Assembly (NCBI RefSeq): GCF_013761175.1
Contig: NZ_JACDUR010000003.1
Coordinates: forward strand, 903,896 to 967,895
Length of the DNA stretch: 64,000 bases
Direction of reading: 5' to 3'
Source: Nonomuraea soli
Lineage (GTDB): Bacteria; Actinomycetota; Actinomycetes; Streptosporangiales; Streptosporangiaceae
The notes beneath the pieces were generated by a model. It did no database searches. It was not told the origin of the DNA and saw nothing but the letters and a program-made list of their open reading frames with translations. Position numbers and translations under genes: made by a program. This document shows, one piece after another, positions 7,159 through 16,256 of this stretch (the stretch's first letter is position 1; each line of letters begins with the position of its first letter).

Positions 7159-9666
7159 TCAGTGAGCCTGCGGGATCAACGACAGGACTCGGGCGGGGAT
7201 CGTCCAGGTCGTCCCCGAACCGGTCGTCAGCGATCTCTGACCACTCGTGATCAGCCACCTCTCGGCGGACGTCGGAGCCTTGACGATGGTGCCGTCGCCG
7301 ATCTGCGCCGGCAAGCCGGCCCACACCCGGTTCGGCACCACCTGCAGGGGAGCGTCGCCGTACCCGGACTCCACGAGTTCGGCCATGCTCACGAAGGGGA
7401 TCTTGGCGCCGCCGACGATCGCCGCCTGGCCGGTGGAGCCGGCGTCCTTGATGCGGGTGCCGTCGGCGATGCGGGTCGAGAGCGCCACCCAGACGCGGTT
7501 GGGGACGATCTGGATGGGCTTGTCGCCGTAGCCGGAGTCGTTCACCTCCGTGATGTCGTTGAAGGTGACCTTGGCGCCGCCGATGATGGCTGCTTGCCCG
7601 GACGAGGCGGCGTCCTTGATGCGGGTGCCGTCCGCGATGCGGGTCGAGAGCGCCACCCAGACGCGGTTGGGCACCATCTGCGTGCGTAGCTGGGCATAGC
7701 CGGACGCGGTCAGCTCGGCCATGCTCACGAAGGGGATCTTGGCTCCGCCGACGATCGCCGCCTGGCTGGTGGAGCCGGCGTTCTGGATGCGGGTGCCGTC
7801 CATGATCTGGTCGGACAGCGCCGTCCATACGCGGGTCGGCACGATGTGCGTGGGGGCGTTGCCGTACCCGGACTCCACGAGTTCGGCCATGCTCACGAAG
7901 GGGATCTTGGCGCCGCCGACGATCGCCGCCTGGCTGGTGGAGCCGGCGTTCTGGATGCGGGTGCCGTCGGCGATCTGGGTGCCGATGAGGTTGAACGCCC
8001 GGGTCGGGATGGCTCGCACCATGCTCGCCCAGTTGGTCCCGAAGCCGGAGTCGATGATCTCTTGCGGGCTGGCGAAGTTCACCCGGGCGCCGCCGATGAT
8101 CGCCGCCACCGGCGTCCCCTGGCCCTGCACCAGGGTACCGTCAGCGGGAACGTTCGCCGGGATCAGGTTGAACGCCCGGGTGGGAACGGAGCGGACCTTG
8201 CCGGCCCAGTCGGCTCCGAAACCGGAGTCGACGACCTCCTGCGGGCTGGCGAAGTTGATCCGCGCGCCGCCGACGATCGCCGCGACAGGGGTGCCCTGGC
8301 CCTGCACCAGCGTGCCGTCAGCCGGAAGGTCCGGGCGGACCAGGTTGAAGGCGCGGGTCGGGATGGCCCTGACCCTGCTGGCCCAGTCGGCTCCATAGCC
8401 GGCGTCGACGACCTCCTGCGGGCTGGCGAAGTTGATCCGCGCTCCGGCGACGAAGACAGCGACGGGGGTGGAGGCGCCGCCGCCGGTGCCCTGGACCAGG
8501 GTGCCGTCGATGGGAACCTCGCCCAGCCCCTTGAACGCCCAGCTGGAGAGGATGGTCACCTTGCTCGCCCAGTTGGAGCCGTGGCCGGTGTCGGTGATCT
8601 CCTGCGGATTGGCGAAGTTGATTCGCGCGCCGCCGACCGTCATGGCCACAGGGGTGGCGCTGCCGCCGTCCCAGCCCTGGATCAGCTGGCCGTCGGCGGG
8701 TATGCCGTTCATGTGGTCGCGGGCGTCGATCGACCAGTTGGAGATCTTCGGGGGTGTCCCGCAGTTGACAGGTGCGGAGCAGTGCGCCTGGTGCAGTGGC
8801 GCGCCGCCCACGAAGATGTAGATGCGGCCGCGCTGGTCGATGGCGGACGAGCCGTTGCGGGGGGTGGCGGGACCAGCGTTGATCACCGCCTGCGTGGTTG
8901 GGCGCGACTCGGTGTTGCAGATCCCGTCACCGCAGGTCGACTGCCAGACCGGCGCCCCGCCGACCATCTTGTAGATGCGCCGGGTGTCGGTCGTGGCCAG
9001 CAGCGTGCCGTCGGCCAGGCCGACGACCGAGGTGACCGGCTGAGGCGTCGGCGGTCTCGGCGGGTTGACGGAGCTGCCGCCGCCCGGGTTGGGCCGTCCC
9101 TGACCGCCCGGCCGGTCGTACTTGAGCTCGTAACCGGTGCCGAGCGGGACCATCGCCGTGATGCCGCCGAAGAAGGTGTACAGAGGGGGCTCGCAGCCCG
9201 GCTGCCAGTCCACCTTGTACAGCTGGCGCTGGTAGTAGACGCCGAAGGTCGCGAGCATCGTGTGGTGCGGGGGCACGGTGAGCGTGGTCGTATAGGTCCC
9301 GGTCCCGGTGATCGAGTACGAGGCCGTCGCGGTCGCCTCGCCCCTCGCCTGGAGCTCACCGATGATCTTGCCGATGTTGATGCTGGACTCGATGCCGAAG
9401 GTGGTGCTGAGCGTGGCGGTGGCCGTCTCCGTCCAGGTGGAGCTGACGGCGAAGGTGACCTGGGTGTCGAGGGCCGGGATGACGTGGGTGGCGGCCTTCG
9501 GGATGTGGATTCGCCGGTCCTCGACCTTGCGGATGTTGGTGTAGCTGCAGGTGGGCGGGAAGATGGGCCAGCTCGCGGCCTGAGCTACGGCGGGCAGGCC
9601 GGCCAGGATGAGCAGGCCGGCTAAAGCGGAGCACAGTGCCGCAAGGCACGCTCGCGCAGGGTGCAT
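7159..9666 (-). CDS. Large secreted protein: aerolysin-like beta domain plus tandem repeats
   Basis: 835 residues. A signal peptide (ACLAALCSALAGLLILAG, then PAVAQAAS) indicates secretion. Residues about 45-185 are rich in alternating Ser/Thr and hydrophobic strands (TQVTFAVSSTWTETATATL, TASYSITGTGTYTTTLTVPP) and resemble the strand-loop-strand region of aerolysin/ETX-MTX2 pore formers, including a PPH turn. A Pro/Gly linker follows at about 205-215. The rest is about ten repeats of roughly 50-57 residues, each with DGTxVQ or DGTRIx, then a VGGAxxxF core, a GYG-like turn, then VPTRxxNL. The repeats drift from a GTPVAAIVGGARINF type to a GQAAIVGGAKIPFVSMAEL type, so they arose in two expansions. 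A secreted toxin, adhesin or surface lectin is possible. The pore-former link is by pattern only. Confidence 0.75.
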   Translation of the reverse strand: MHPARACLAALCSALAGLLILAGLPAVAQAASWPIFPPTCSYTNIRKVEDRRIHIPKAATHVIPALDTQVTFAVSSTWTETATATLSTTFGIESSINIGKIIGELQARGEATATASYSITGTGTYTTTLTVPPHHTMLATFGVYYQRQLYKVDWQPGCEPPLYTFFGGITAMVPLGTGYELKYDRPGGQGRPNPGGGSSVNPPRPPTPQPVTSVVGLADGTLLATTDTRRIYKMVGGAPVWQSTCGDGICNTESRPTTQAVINAGPATPRNGSSAIDQRGRIYIFVGGAPLHQAHCSAPVNCGTPPKISNWSIDARDHMNGIPADGQLIQGWDGGSATPVAMTVGGARINFANPQEITDTGHGSNWASKVTILSSWAFKGLGEVPIDGTLVQGTGGGASTPVAVFVAGARINFASPQEVVDAGYGADWASRVRAIPTRAFNLVRPDLPADGTLVQGQGTPVAAIVGGARINFASPQEVVDSGFGADWAGKVRSVPTRAFNLIPANVPADGTLVQGQGTPVAAIIGGARVNFASPQEIIDSGFGTNWASMVRAIPTRAFNLIGTQIADGTRIQNAGSTSQAAIVGGAKIPFVSMAELVESGYGNAPTHIVPTRVWTALSDQIMDGTRIQNAGSTSQAAIVGGAKIPFVSMAELTASGYAQLRTQMVPNRVWVALSTRIADGTRIKDAASSGQAAIIGGAKVTFNDITEVNDSGYGDKPIQIVPNRVWVALSTRIADGTRIKDAGSTGQAAIVGGAKIPFVSMAELVESGYGDAPLQVVPNRVWAGLPAQIGDGTIVKAPTSAERWLITSGQRSLTTGSGTTWTIPARVLSLIPQAH

Positions 9667-9787
9667 GGTCACTCAATTCTGTGCGTACTCCATGGATCGG
9701 CGTTCACGGTAGGAGCCGCTCCCGCCAGATCGCTTTCAGCCGGACGTCAGGCTGGCGTCACGCGTCACGCTCGGCGCGCTGTCGCAG

Positions 9788-9912
9788 ATGGCCAACGCCA
9801 ATGCCAACGCGAATGGCAACGCGAATGCCAACGCCAACGCCAACGCCAACGCCAACGCGAATGCCGACGCCGCCGACGCCGACGCCGCCGACGCCGCCGA
9901 CGCCGCCGACGC
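9788..9912. repeat. Hexanucleotide repeat tract (GCCAAC)n then GCCGCCGAC units
   Basis: From 9788 the sequence is a run of AACGCC/AATGCC hexamers, changing near 9864 to GACGCCGCC units. A rightward frame from ATG 9788 would read MANANANANG and then an ADAADAAD run, but it continues into arginine-rich sequence antisense to the next gene and has no ribosome site, so I do not call a protein. The tract fills the space between the secreted-protein gene (start 9666) and the VOC gene (stop 10061). It is probably a slippage-prone low-complexity tract. Confidence 0.8.
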
Positions 9913-10005
9913 CTCGCGCCGCCTGGTGGGCTGCATGGTGCGTGCCTTCTCCCTGCCACCGGCGAGACGGCGCAGAGGCCGAGGACATATGGGGAAGCGC
10001 CCAGA

Positions 10006-10030
10006 GCCCTCCCGGATGCTCCAGGAGGGC
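10006..10030. terminator. Terminator hairpin of the VOC gene
   Basis: GCCCTCC at 10006-10012 pairs with GGAGGGC at 10024-10030. It lies 31 bases beyond the leftward stop of the VOC gene. Confidence 0.55.
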
Positions 10031-10060
10031 CCGCGATCTCTGGGTGACGCGTCGGGAGAC

Positions 10061-10450
10061 CTACCCCGCCGACTCCCACAGCCCGAGGACGTTGCCCTCC
10101 GAGTCGGTGAAGTAGCCGGCGAAGCCCATCTCGCCGACCTGCATCTTGGGTGCGACGATCGTGCCGCCCAGTTCCTCGACCTTCTTGAGTGCCGCGTCCA
10201 CGCTGGGCACGTCGATGACGATCACCGGTGACTTGAAGCCCGACCACTCGCCGGTGCGCTCGAACATGCCGCCGTTGATGGCGCCGGGCTCGGTCGGCAT
10301 GCCCTGGTCGTCGGCGGGTGCGGTCATGACCATGGTGTAGTTCATGCCGGGCACCGGGCCGACCTGCCAGCCGAAGGCCTCGGTGTAGAAGGCGCGGGCG
10401 CGCTCGACGTTGTCTGCGGGAATCTCGAAATGTACGACTTTGCCGCTCAT
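10061..10450 (-). CDS. VOC family (glyoxalase/bleomycin-resistance fold) protein
   Basis: 129 residues, one pair of beta-alpha-beta-beta-beta modules. The N-terminal MSGKVVHFEIPADNVERARA with FYTEAFGW and the C-terminal GYFTDSEGNVLGLWE are hallmarks of the superfamily; H7 and the final E (LWE) are the likely metal ligands. It resembles the YciE/PhnB-like VOC proteins of unknown substrate. ATG 10450 is used. It is divergent from the next gene, with about 70 bases between them for both promoters. Confidence 0.9.
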   Translation of the reverse strand: MSGKVVHFEIPADNVERARAFYTEAFGWQVGPVPGMNYTMVMTAPADDQGMPTEPGAINGGMFERTGEWSGFKSPVIVIDVPSVDAALKKVEELGGTIVAPKMQVGEMGFAGYFTDSEGNVLGLWESAG

Positions 10451-10520
10451 GCTGTGAGCATATAACTACAGAATGTGATCACTCTGGTAAGGGCACCTAC
10501 CTACTCACTAGTATCCGCGC

Positions 10521-11393
10521 ATGCCAGATCTCCCAGACGTCGTCCTATGGTCGATACCGGCCTTTATCCTGCTAACTCTGCTGGAAGCGGTATCTTTCCG
10601 GCTGCACCCCGACGACGACGAGCTGGGCTACACCCCCAAGGACACCGCCGCCAGCCTGAGCATGGGCCTGGGCAGCCTGGCATTCGACCTGCTCTGGGGC
10701 ATCATCCCCGCACTCGTCTACTCCGCGATCTACACCCTCACCCCGCTGAAGCTCCCCGTCGCCGCGGCCACGCTGCTGCTCATCCTCATCGGCCAGGACT
10801 TCTTCTACTACTGGTCGCACCGCAGCCACCACGTGATCCGCATCCTCTGGGCCTCGCACGTCGTGCACCACTCCAGCCGCCGCTTCAACCTCTCCACCGC
10901 CCTGCGCCAGCCCTGGACGGGCGCCACCAGCTGGGTCTTCTACCTGCCGCTGATCGCCATCGGCGTGCACCCGGCCGCACTCGCGTTCTGCGGCTCGGTC
11001 AACCTCGTCTACCAGTTCTGGATCCACACCGAGCGCATCGGCAAGCTTCCGCGCTGGTTCGAGTTCGTCTTCAACACGCCCTCGCACCACCGGGTGCACC
11101 ACGCCTCGCAGGGCAGCTACCTGGATCGCAACTTCGGCGGCATCCTCATCGTGTGGGACCGCCTGTTCGGCTCGTTCGCCCCCGAGACCGAGAGGCCGGT
11201 CTACGGACTGACCAAGAACATCGACACCCACAACCCGCTGCGCATCGCCTTCCACGAGTACGCTGCCATCGGCCGTGACCTGGTCAGCGCAGCGACATGG
11301 CGAGAGCGAGGGGGCCGCCTGCTGCGGGCCCCGGGATGGCAGCCGCTACAAGACGCGGGGCAGCCAGAACAGGAGTCCGCCCGTGTTCCGTAA
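10521..11393 (+). CDS. Sterol desaturase / fatty acid hydroxylase superfamily membrane protein
   Basis: 290 residues with four or more membrane helices. The di-iron histidine clusters are all present: HRSHH near residue 112, HVVHHSS near 122, and HHRVHH near 200, with an additional conserved H of WIHTERIG between them. These enzymes use O2 and an electron donor to hydroxylate or desaturate a lipid in the membrane. ATG 10521 is the only good start. The next gene, a lysoplasmalogenase, begins inside its last 11 bases. An ether- or plasmalogen-type lipid is therefore a reasonable guess for the substrate class, but that is inference from context. Confidence 0.9.
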   Translation: MPDLPDVVLWSIPAFILLTLLEAVSFRLHPDDDELGYTPKDTAASLSMGLGSLAFDLLWGIIPALVYSAIYTLTPLKLPVAAATLLLILIGQDFFYYWSHRSHHVIRILWASHVVHHSSRRFNLSTALRQPWTGATSWVFYLPLIAIGVHPAALAFCGSVNLVYQFWIHTERIGKLPRWFEFVFNTPSHHRVHHASQGSYLDRNFGGILIVWDRLFGSFAPETERPVYGLTKNIDTHNPLRIAFHEYAAIGRDLVSAATWRERGGRLLRAPGWQPLQDAGQPEQESARVP

Positions 11394-11991
11394 CGCCTTC
11401 TGGGCCTGCTCGGCCATCCACCTCATCTCCCTGATCACCGGCCCGACCTGGCTGGAGTGGGTCACCAAGGCCCTGCTCATGCCCCTCCTCGCCGCCTGGG
11501 TGATCAGCCGCGGAGGCCCGCGCCTGGTCGTGGCCGCGCTCGGCTTCTCCTGGCTGGGCGACGTCCTGCTCCAGTTCGACGGCCTGTTCATCGCCGGCAT
11601 GGGCGCCTTCGCCCTGGCACACGTCTGCTACGTGACCTACTTCGCCGGACGTCCCCGCATCGCCGTGGTCGCCGGTTACGCGGTGGCCTGGGCCGTACTC
11701 ATGGCTCTGCTCTGGCCCTCGCTCGGCGCGCTGCAGATCCCCATCGCGCTCTACTCGCTCCTGCTCACCGCCACCGCGGTCATGTCGACGCGGCACAGTC
11801 TGGCCGCGGCGGTCGGCGGCGGCCTGTTCCTGCTCTCCGACACCCTCATCGCCGTCCGGCTGGCCGGGATCGACCTGCCGCTGGGCGGCGTGCTGGTGAT
11901 GTCGACCTACATCGCCGCCCAGTACCTCCTGGCCTCCGCGACCTCCCGCCGCGATCACACGCCGGCGTACGGCACGGCGGCCGCACGCTAG
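11383..11991 (+). CDS. YhhN/TMEM86 family lysoplasmalogenase-like membrane protein
   Basis: 202 residues with about eight hydrophobic segments. VTKALLMPLLAAWV, LGFSWLGDVLLQFDG and LFLLSDTLIAVR carry the conserved K, D and SD residues of the YhhN/TMEM86 family, whose members hydrolyse the vinyl-ether bond of lysoplasmalogens. GTG 11383 is chosen because AGGAG lies 7 bases upstream and the upstream in-frame sequence is antisense-like. It overlaps the end of the desaturase-like gene by 11 bases, implying translational coupling. Its stop codon shares the CTAG 11988-11991 with the convergent GNAT gene. Confidence 0.9.
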   Translation: MFRNAFWACSAIHLISLITGPTWLEWVTKALLMPLLAAWVISRGGPRLVVAALGFSWLGDVLLQFDGLFIAGMGAFALAHVCYVTYFAGRPRIAVVAGYAVAWAVLMALLWPSLGALQIPIALYSLLLTATAVMSTRHSLAAAVGGGLFLLSDTLIAVRLAGIDLPLGGVLVMSTYIAAQYLLASATSRRDHTPAYGTAAAR

Positions 11992-12854
11992 GCGTCCCGA
12001 TACCTGTCCAGGACCTCGGGAAGCGGCTCGAACCCGCCTGACCTGTACGTGGACACGGCGGCGGTGTTCGAGCTCGGCGTGCAGACCACCGCGCTGGGCG
12101 CGCCGAGCTCCCGGATTGCGGCGGCCGCGGCGACGGTGATCGCCTTGCCGTACCCGTGACCGCGGTGGTTTTCGTGAACGCCCATCGGCTCGATGAGCCC
12201 GGGCCTGCCGGGACCGGCCGACCACACCGTCACCGCCGCGACCGCCTCGCCCCGGCCGTCGAAGGCGACCAGGCACCGGGCGTCGGTGTACGGCAGGCCG
12301 CCCGCCATCGTGTGCCAGCGCTCGTCGGTGAAGGTCGACGACCCGAAGGCCGACCGTTGTACGGCAGTGCGAAGGTGTGCCTGCTCCGGCCCGATGATCT
12401 CGATGCGGACACCCGGATCCTTCACCGGTTCCGTGAGGTCGCGGCGCAGCGGAGTCCACGGCTCATCGGTGCCCCACCCCTGCTCGGCCAGCAGTTCCTG
12501 GATCAGCGCGGCCGTCGGCGCCTCGATGTTGACCTTGCCCGCGGGCAGGACGCCGCGCTCCGGCTCGATCACGTCGGCCACCAGCCGGTGTGCCAGCTCC
12601 TCGTCCCGCTGGAAGCCGGGCGCGATCGCCAGACGCAGCAGCGTGGCCCCGTCGAGGAGCCCGGCGGCGAGGATGCGCCCGTCCCTGCTCCATGTACGGA
12701 CCGCGGCGGCCGTCGCCTCCGCGCCGAACCGCCAGAACCACCCCAGGTCACCCGGATGCAACTGGAGCGGAGCGCCGTTGACCTGCCACTCCCGCAGCGC
12801 GGCCACGACCTGGCCCAGCCCGTCGGCTTCCGGTGTGCGCAACACAATCGCCAT
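11988..12854 (-). CDS. GNAT family N-acetyltransferase
   Basis: 288 residues. The C-terminal half carries a complete GNAT acetyl-CoA site: EPMGVHENHRGHGYGKAIT (the R/Q-x-x-G-x-G/A loop) followed by AVVCTPSSNTAAVSTYRSGGF. The N-terminal half looks like a second, degenerate GNAT fold (LLRLAIAPGFQRDEELAHRL), so this is a tandem-domain enzyme. The substrate is unknown. ATG 12854 (MAIVLRTPEADGL) is preferred to the longer frame from 12941. Convergent with the lysoplasmalogenase gene. Confidence 0.88.
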   Translation of the reverse strand: MAIVLRTPEADGLGQVVAALREWQVNGAPLQLHPGDLGWFWRFGAEATAAAVRTWSRDGRILAAGLLDGATLLRLAIAPGFQRDEELAHRLVADVIEPERGVLPAGKVNIEAPTAALIQELLAEQGWGTDEPWTPLRRDLTEPVKDPGVRIEIIGPEQAHLRTAVQRSAFGSSTFTDERWHTMAGGLPYTDARCLVAFDGRGEAVAAVTVWSAGPGRPGLIEPMGVHENHRGHGYGKAITVAAAAAIRELGAPSAVVCTPSSNTAAVSTYRSGGFEPLPEVLDRYRDA

Positions 12855-12981
12855 GCGCCTGATCCCACACCAACCCTGCCGGGACACGCACGTGGTTTTC
12901 GTCGGAGCTGTGGTTTTCCACAGGTCAGGGCGGTGGCGCACCTCATTCCGCGTCGTGCGAGATCTCCATAGCGTTGATCAC

Positions 12982-14034
12982 ATGATGATCAATGTGATGG
13001 TGGCGACTGTGCTCGCGGCGAGCGGGCAGGTCGTGGACCTGCGCCCCGACCTGGACAAGATCGTGGAGGGCCAGGGCGCCACCGCCGCCCTGGCGCGCGT
13101 CTCCGACGACAAGCGCTCCCGGACGGCCAGCGTGGGCAAGCGTGACCTCCAACGCGGAGGACGACCGGCCGCCAACGGCTACTTCCGGATCGGCAGCGTC
13201 ACCAAGACGTTCGTCGCGACCGTGGTGCTCCAGCTCGTCGACGAGGGCAGGCTGCGGCTCGACGACCCCATCGACCGGCACCTGCCAGGTACGGTGCCCG
13301 GCGGGGAGCGCATCACCGTCCGCCAGCTCCTCAACCACACCAGCCACCTGTACGACTACATGAGCGAGCCCGGCTACTCCACCAACCGGTGGCGCGGCGA
13401 GGCGCGCTTCCGCTCCTACCAGCCTCGCGACCTGCTCAAGGTGGCCTTCGCCAAGCAGCTGCCCGACGACGGCCGATGGCACTACTCCAACACCAACTAC
13501 GTCGTCCTCGGGCTGCTGATCGAGAAGCTGACCGGCATGCCGTACGGCGAGCAGATCACGCGCCGCATCCTGCGGCCCCTCGGACTGCGCCACACGATCA
13601 TCCCCGGAGACCGGGCGGGGGTGCCGTCGCCGCACGCCAAGGGGTACGAGCCGATGCCCGAGCTCGTGGACGCGACGAGGATGAACCCCTCGCTGGACTG
13701 GGCCGCCGGCGAGATGATCTCGACCACGGCCGACCTGGAGCGGTTCATGGGCGCGCTGCTGGGAGGCAGGCTGACCAGCGAGGAGTCACTCCAGGCGATG
13801 CGGACGACCGTCCAGACGGGGGCGGGTTTCGGCTACGGGCTGGGGGTGCAGGCGTATCCGCTGCCGTGCGGCACGGTGTGGGGGCACAGCGGGGAGCTGA
13901 TCGGCTACCTGACCTTCGCGTTCCGGTCGGACTCGGGGAAGTCGCTGACGTTGTCGATCAACCCGTCCACGCGCAATCCATCGACGGAGGAGGTCATGGG
14001 GATGGCGGTCAAGACGTTCTGCGGTACGGCCTAG
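12982..14034 (+). CDS. Serine beta-lactamase/DD-peptidase-like hydrolase (class C family)
   Basis: 350 residues from ATG 12982. A short hydrophobic N-terminus (MMINVMVATVLAASG) may be a signal sequence. The catalytic set is complete: S-x-x-K in GSVTKTF near residue 72, Y-x-N in HYSNTNY near 165, and HSG near 297 in place of KTG. RLRLDDPIDRHLPG and ITVRQLLNHTSHLYDY are typical of the Streptomyces R61 DD-peptidase and EstB group. It may act on peptidoglycan peptides, D-peptides or esters; the antibiotic-resistance role is not shown. It ends in a 4-base overlap with the convergent TPR gene. Confidence 0.9.
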   Translation: MMINVMVATVLAASGQVVDLRPDLDKIVEGQGATAALARVSDDKRSRTASVGKRDLQRGGRPAANGYFRIGSVTKTFVATVVLQLVDEGRLRLDDPIDRHLPGTVPGGERITVRQLLNHTSHLYDYMSEPGYSTNRWRGEARFRSYQPRDLLKVAFAKQLPDDGRWHYSNTNYVVLGLLIEKLTGMPYGEQITRRILRPLGLRHTIIPGDRAGVPSPHAKGYEPMPELVDATRMNPSLDWAAGEMISTTADLERFMGALLGGRLTSEESLQAMRTTVQTGAGFGYGLGVQAYPLPCGTVWGHSGELIGYLTFAFRSDSGKSLTLSINPSTRNPSTEEVMGMAVKTFCGTA

Positions 14035-16256
14035 CGGCTGTCCGCGGAATCGGCGGGGCGGATGAGGCTCAACGCCCTCTGAAGGTCCCCGGCGAGTGCC
14101 AGCTCGCGAGCCGTCTCCGCCACGACCCACTCCCGCATTTCCGCGTCGGGCAGCGAGCGCGCGAGTTCCAGCGCCCGGGAAGAGTCCCCGCTCTTGGCGA
14201 GGTGGAGCGCGACCGTCGCGATGATCTCGGATGCGTGCCGGGCGCCGATCGCCAAGGAGAGCGCGCGGTCGGCGTCGCCCAGGGTGGTCAGCGCGTGCGC
14301 GGCGTCGACCAGCGACTGGGCGGGCAGGCGCGAGGGGTCGGCGAGGAGGTCGTCGAGTGCGGTGGTGGCCCGGCGGGTGTCGCCGGTCGTGGCCCACGCC
14401 CGTGCCAGGCGCGCCTGACACGGGAGGCGGACCTCCGGAGCGGACGAGATGGCTTCCGCGTGCAGGAGGATCTGCGCGATCGTCTCCGTACGGCCCGCGT
14501 ACGCTTCCGCCAGCGACGCCAGGGCGCGGCACTGCTCCAGCCGGTCGGGGATGTCCAGCGCTGCGGCGATGGACTGGTCCAGGGAGGCGGGCAGGGGCAG
14601 GTGGCCGACGGCGATGGATTGGTCCAGGGAGGCGAGCTGGGGTAGGTGGCCGACGGCGAGGAGGGAGTCCGTGAGCTCGGACAGGAGCTTGTCGCGGTTG
14701 GCGGGCGCGGCGAGAGCGGCGGCTTCGGCGTCGTCGAGGAGCTCCAGCGCCAGGTTGAGGTGGCCCTCCGCCGTGCGGGCCCGGGCGACGGCGAGGAGGG
14801 CCTTGGCCCGGGGTTCCGGCTCCTCGATGGTGCGGGCGAGCGATTCCGCCTCCGCCGTCCTGCCCGACTGGGCGTGGGCCGCGGCGATGCGGTGGAGGGC
14901 CCAGGAGCGGCGGCCCGGGTCCGGGATGGAGCGCGCCCGGTCCTGCGCCTGGTCGTAGGCGCCGAGGTCGCACAGGGTGCGGACGAGGTCGGGCCAGGGG
15001 GAGGGCCAGCGGCGGGCGGCGACGGCGTCGGCACGATCGAGGAGGCCCGCTCTGGCCAGGGCCTGCACGAGTAACCGCCAGGCTTCGAGGCGTTCCTCCT
15101 CCTCGTAGAGGGTGGGAATCAGGGATTCGGCGCGCTCCAGGAGGGCGGCCGCCTGGTCAGGGCGTGCCGCCAGGGCGAGCTCGGTCAGGGCGTAGAGGTG
15201 GCGGATGTCGTCTTCGCCGTCGGCCGACAGAGCGGCCGTCACCAGGTCGTCCAAGACGCGGGTGCCGTCGGCCGGGGCGCGGGTGCCGTCGTCCATGGCG
15301 CGGGCGACGCGGATCAGGGCCTGTTGCCGGTGGTAGGCGCTGGGGATGGTGTTCGCCAGGGCCAGGGCCTCGTCCGGTCTGCCTGCCTGGGCCAGGGCGG
15401 CCGGCAGGTCGGGGTCGATCGGTGCCGCGGCCGGCGGCAGGGCTTCGAGGGCGGCGGGATGGCCCAGGCGGGCCAGGGTGATGGCGGCGCGGACGCGGCC
15501 GGCGGACGAGGCGATGGACTCGACGGCCGCCGCCGCGCGGTCGGGGTGGCCGAGCTCGATCCAGGCGGTGGCCAGGGCGAGCAGCTCCGTGTCGCGGGTG
15601 CTGGAGTTGGTGATGCCCCACGTCGCCACCTGGGCACGGTCGAGCTGCTCCGCCGTACGGGCCGCGTGTCTCAGGGCTCGGCTGCGGTGGGCGGGGTCGG
15701 TGATGTGCTCGACGATCTTCCTGGCCTCGTCGGCGCGCTGGGAGCCGGCCAGTTCCTGGGCGACGAGGAGGAGGGCGAGGTTGCGGCGCGGGCGGTTGGG
15801 GATGAGGAGCCTGGCCGTGGCCTGGGCGTGGTCGAGGTGGCCCGCCCGGATGAGGCTGTGGGCGAAGGCGTCCCAGCCCCAGCTCGGGTCGGGGTCGCGG
15901 CCGGCCACCGATGCGGCGGCGTCCAGGTCGCCTGCCATGATCAGGGCTTCGGCGAGCGCGCGCAGGCCGGAGGAGGAGAGGTCGGCTTCGATGTAGGGAT
16001 CGAGGATCGGCCGGGTGTGGCGGCCTGCTCGGGACAGGGCCCTGGCCACCGATCCGAGGGCGCGGATCCGGTCTTCGAGGCGTTCGACGGCGTTGGCCGC
16101 TCGCAGGGCTCGGTCGATCGGGCAGATCACGGCCGTGCTCCGGGCGGCGTCGAGCTTCGCGACGGCGGCGTCGTAGTCGCCGCTCAGGGCCAGGACCTCG
16201 GCGGAGGCGTCCAGGGTGCGGATGCGCGTGACCGGGACGGGGGTCTTCTCCTGCAC
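14031..16256 (-). CDS. Long TPR-like alpha-solenoid protein
   Basis: 741 residues with no signal peptide, made almost entirely of helical pairs of the type LARAGLLDRADAVA, LAKSGDSSRALELAR and HSLIRAGHLDHAQATAR. This fits TPR/SEL1-like repeats and a protein-binding scaffold. A 16-residue unit (AVGHLPxxxSLDQSI) is tandemly duplicated at about 14570-14660. The start is taken as GTG 16256, which lies inside the first copy of a 29-base tandem repeat; no better start is visible. No enzymatic domain is seen and the partner is unknown. Confidence 0.75.
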   Translation of the reverse strand: MQEKTPVPVTRIRTLDASAEVLALSGDYDAAVAKLDAARSTAVICPIDRALRAANAVERLEDRIRALGSVARALSRAGRHTRPILDPYIEADLSSSGLRALAEALIMAGDLDAAASVAGRDPDPSWGWDAFAHSLIRAGHLDHAQATARLLIPNRPRRNLALLLVAQELAGSQRADEARKIVEHITDPAHRSRALRHAARTAEQLDRAQVATWGITNSSTRDTELLALATAWIELGHPDRAAAAVESIASSAGRVRAAITLARLGHPAALEALPPAAAPIDPDLPAALAQAGRPDEALALANTIPSAYHRQQALIRVARAMDDGTRAPADGTRVLDDLVTAALSADGEDDIRHLYALTELALAARPDQAAALLERAESLIPTLYEEEERLEAWRLLVQALARAGLLDRADAVAARRWPSPWPDLVRTLCDLGAYDQAQDRARSIPDPGRRSWALHRIAAAHAQSGRTAEAESLARTIEEPEPRAKALLAVARARTAEGHLNLALELLDDAEAAALAAPANRDKLLSELTDSLLAVGHLPQLASLDQSIAVGHLPLPASLDQSIAAALDIPDRLEQCRALASLAEAYAGRTETIAQILLHAEAISSAPEVRLPCQARLARAWATTGDTRRATTALDDLLADPSRLPAQSLVDAAHALTTLGDADRALSLAIGARHASEIIATVALHLAKSGDSSRALELARSLPDAEMREWVVAETARELALAGDLQRALSLIRPADSADSR

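Noticed and set aside
9788..10231. Rightward frame starting with an Asn-Ala repeat
   Set aside because: It is a translation of the hexamer tract, with no ribosome site, continuing antisense to the VOC gene.
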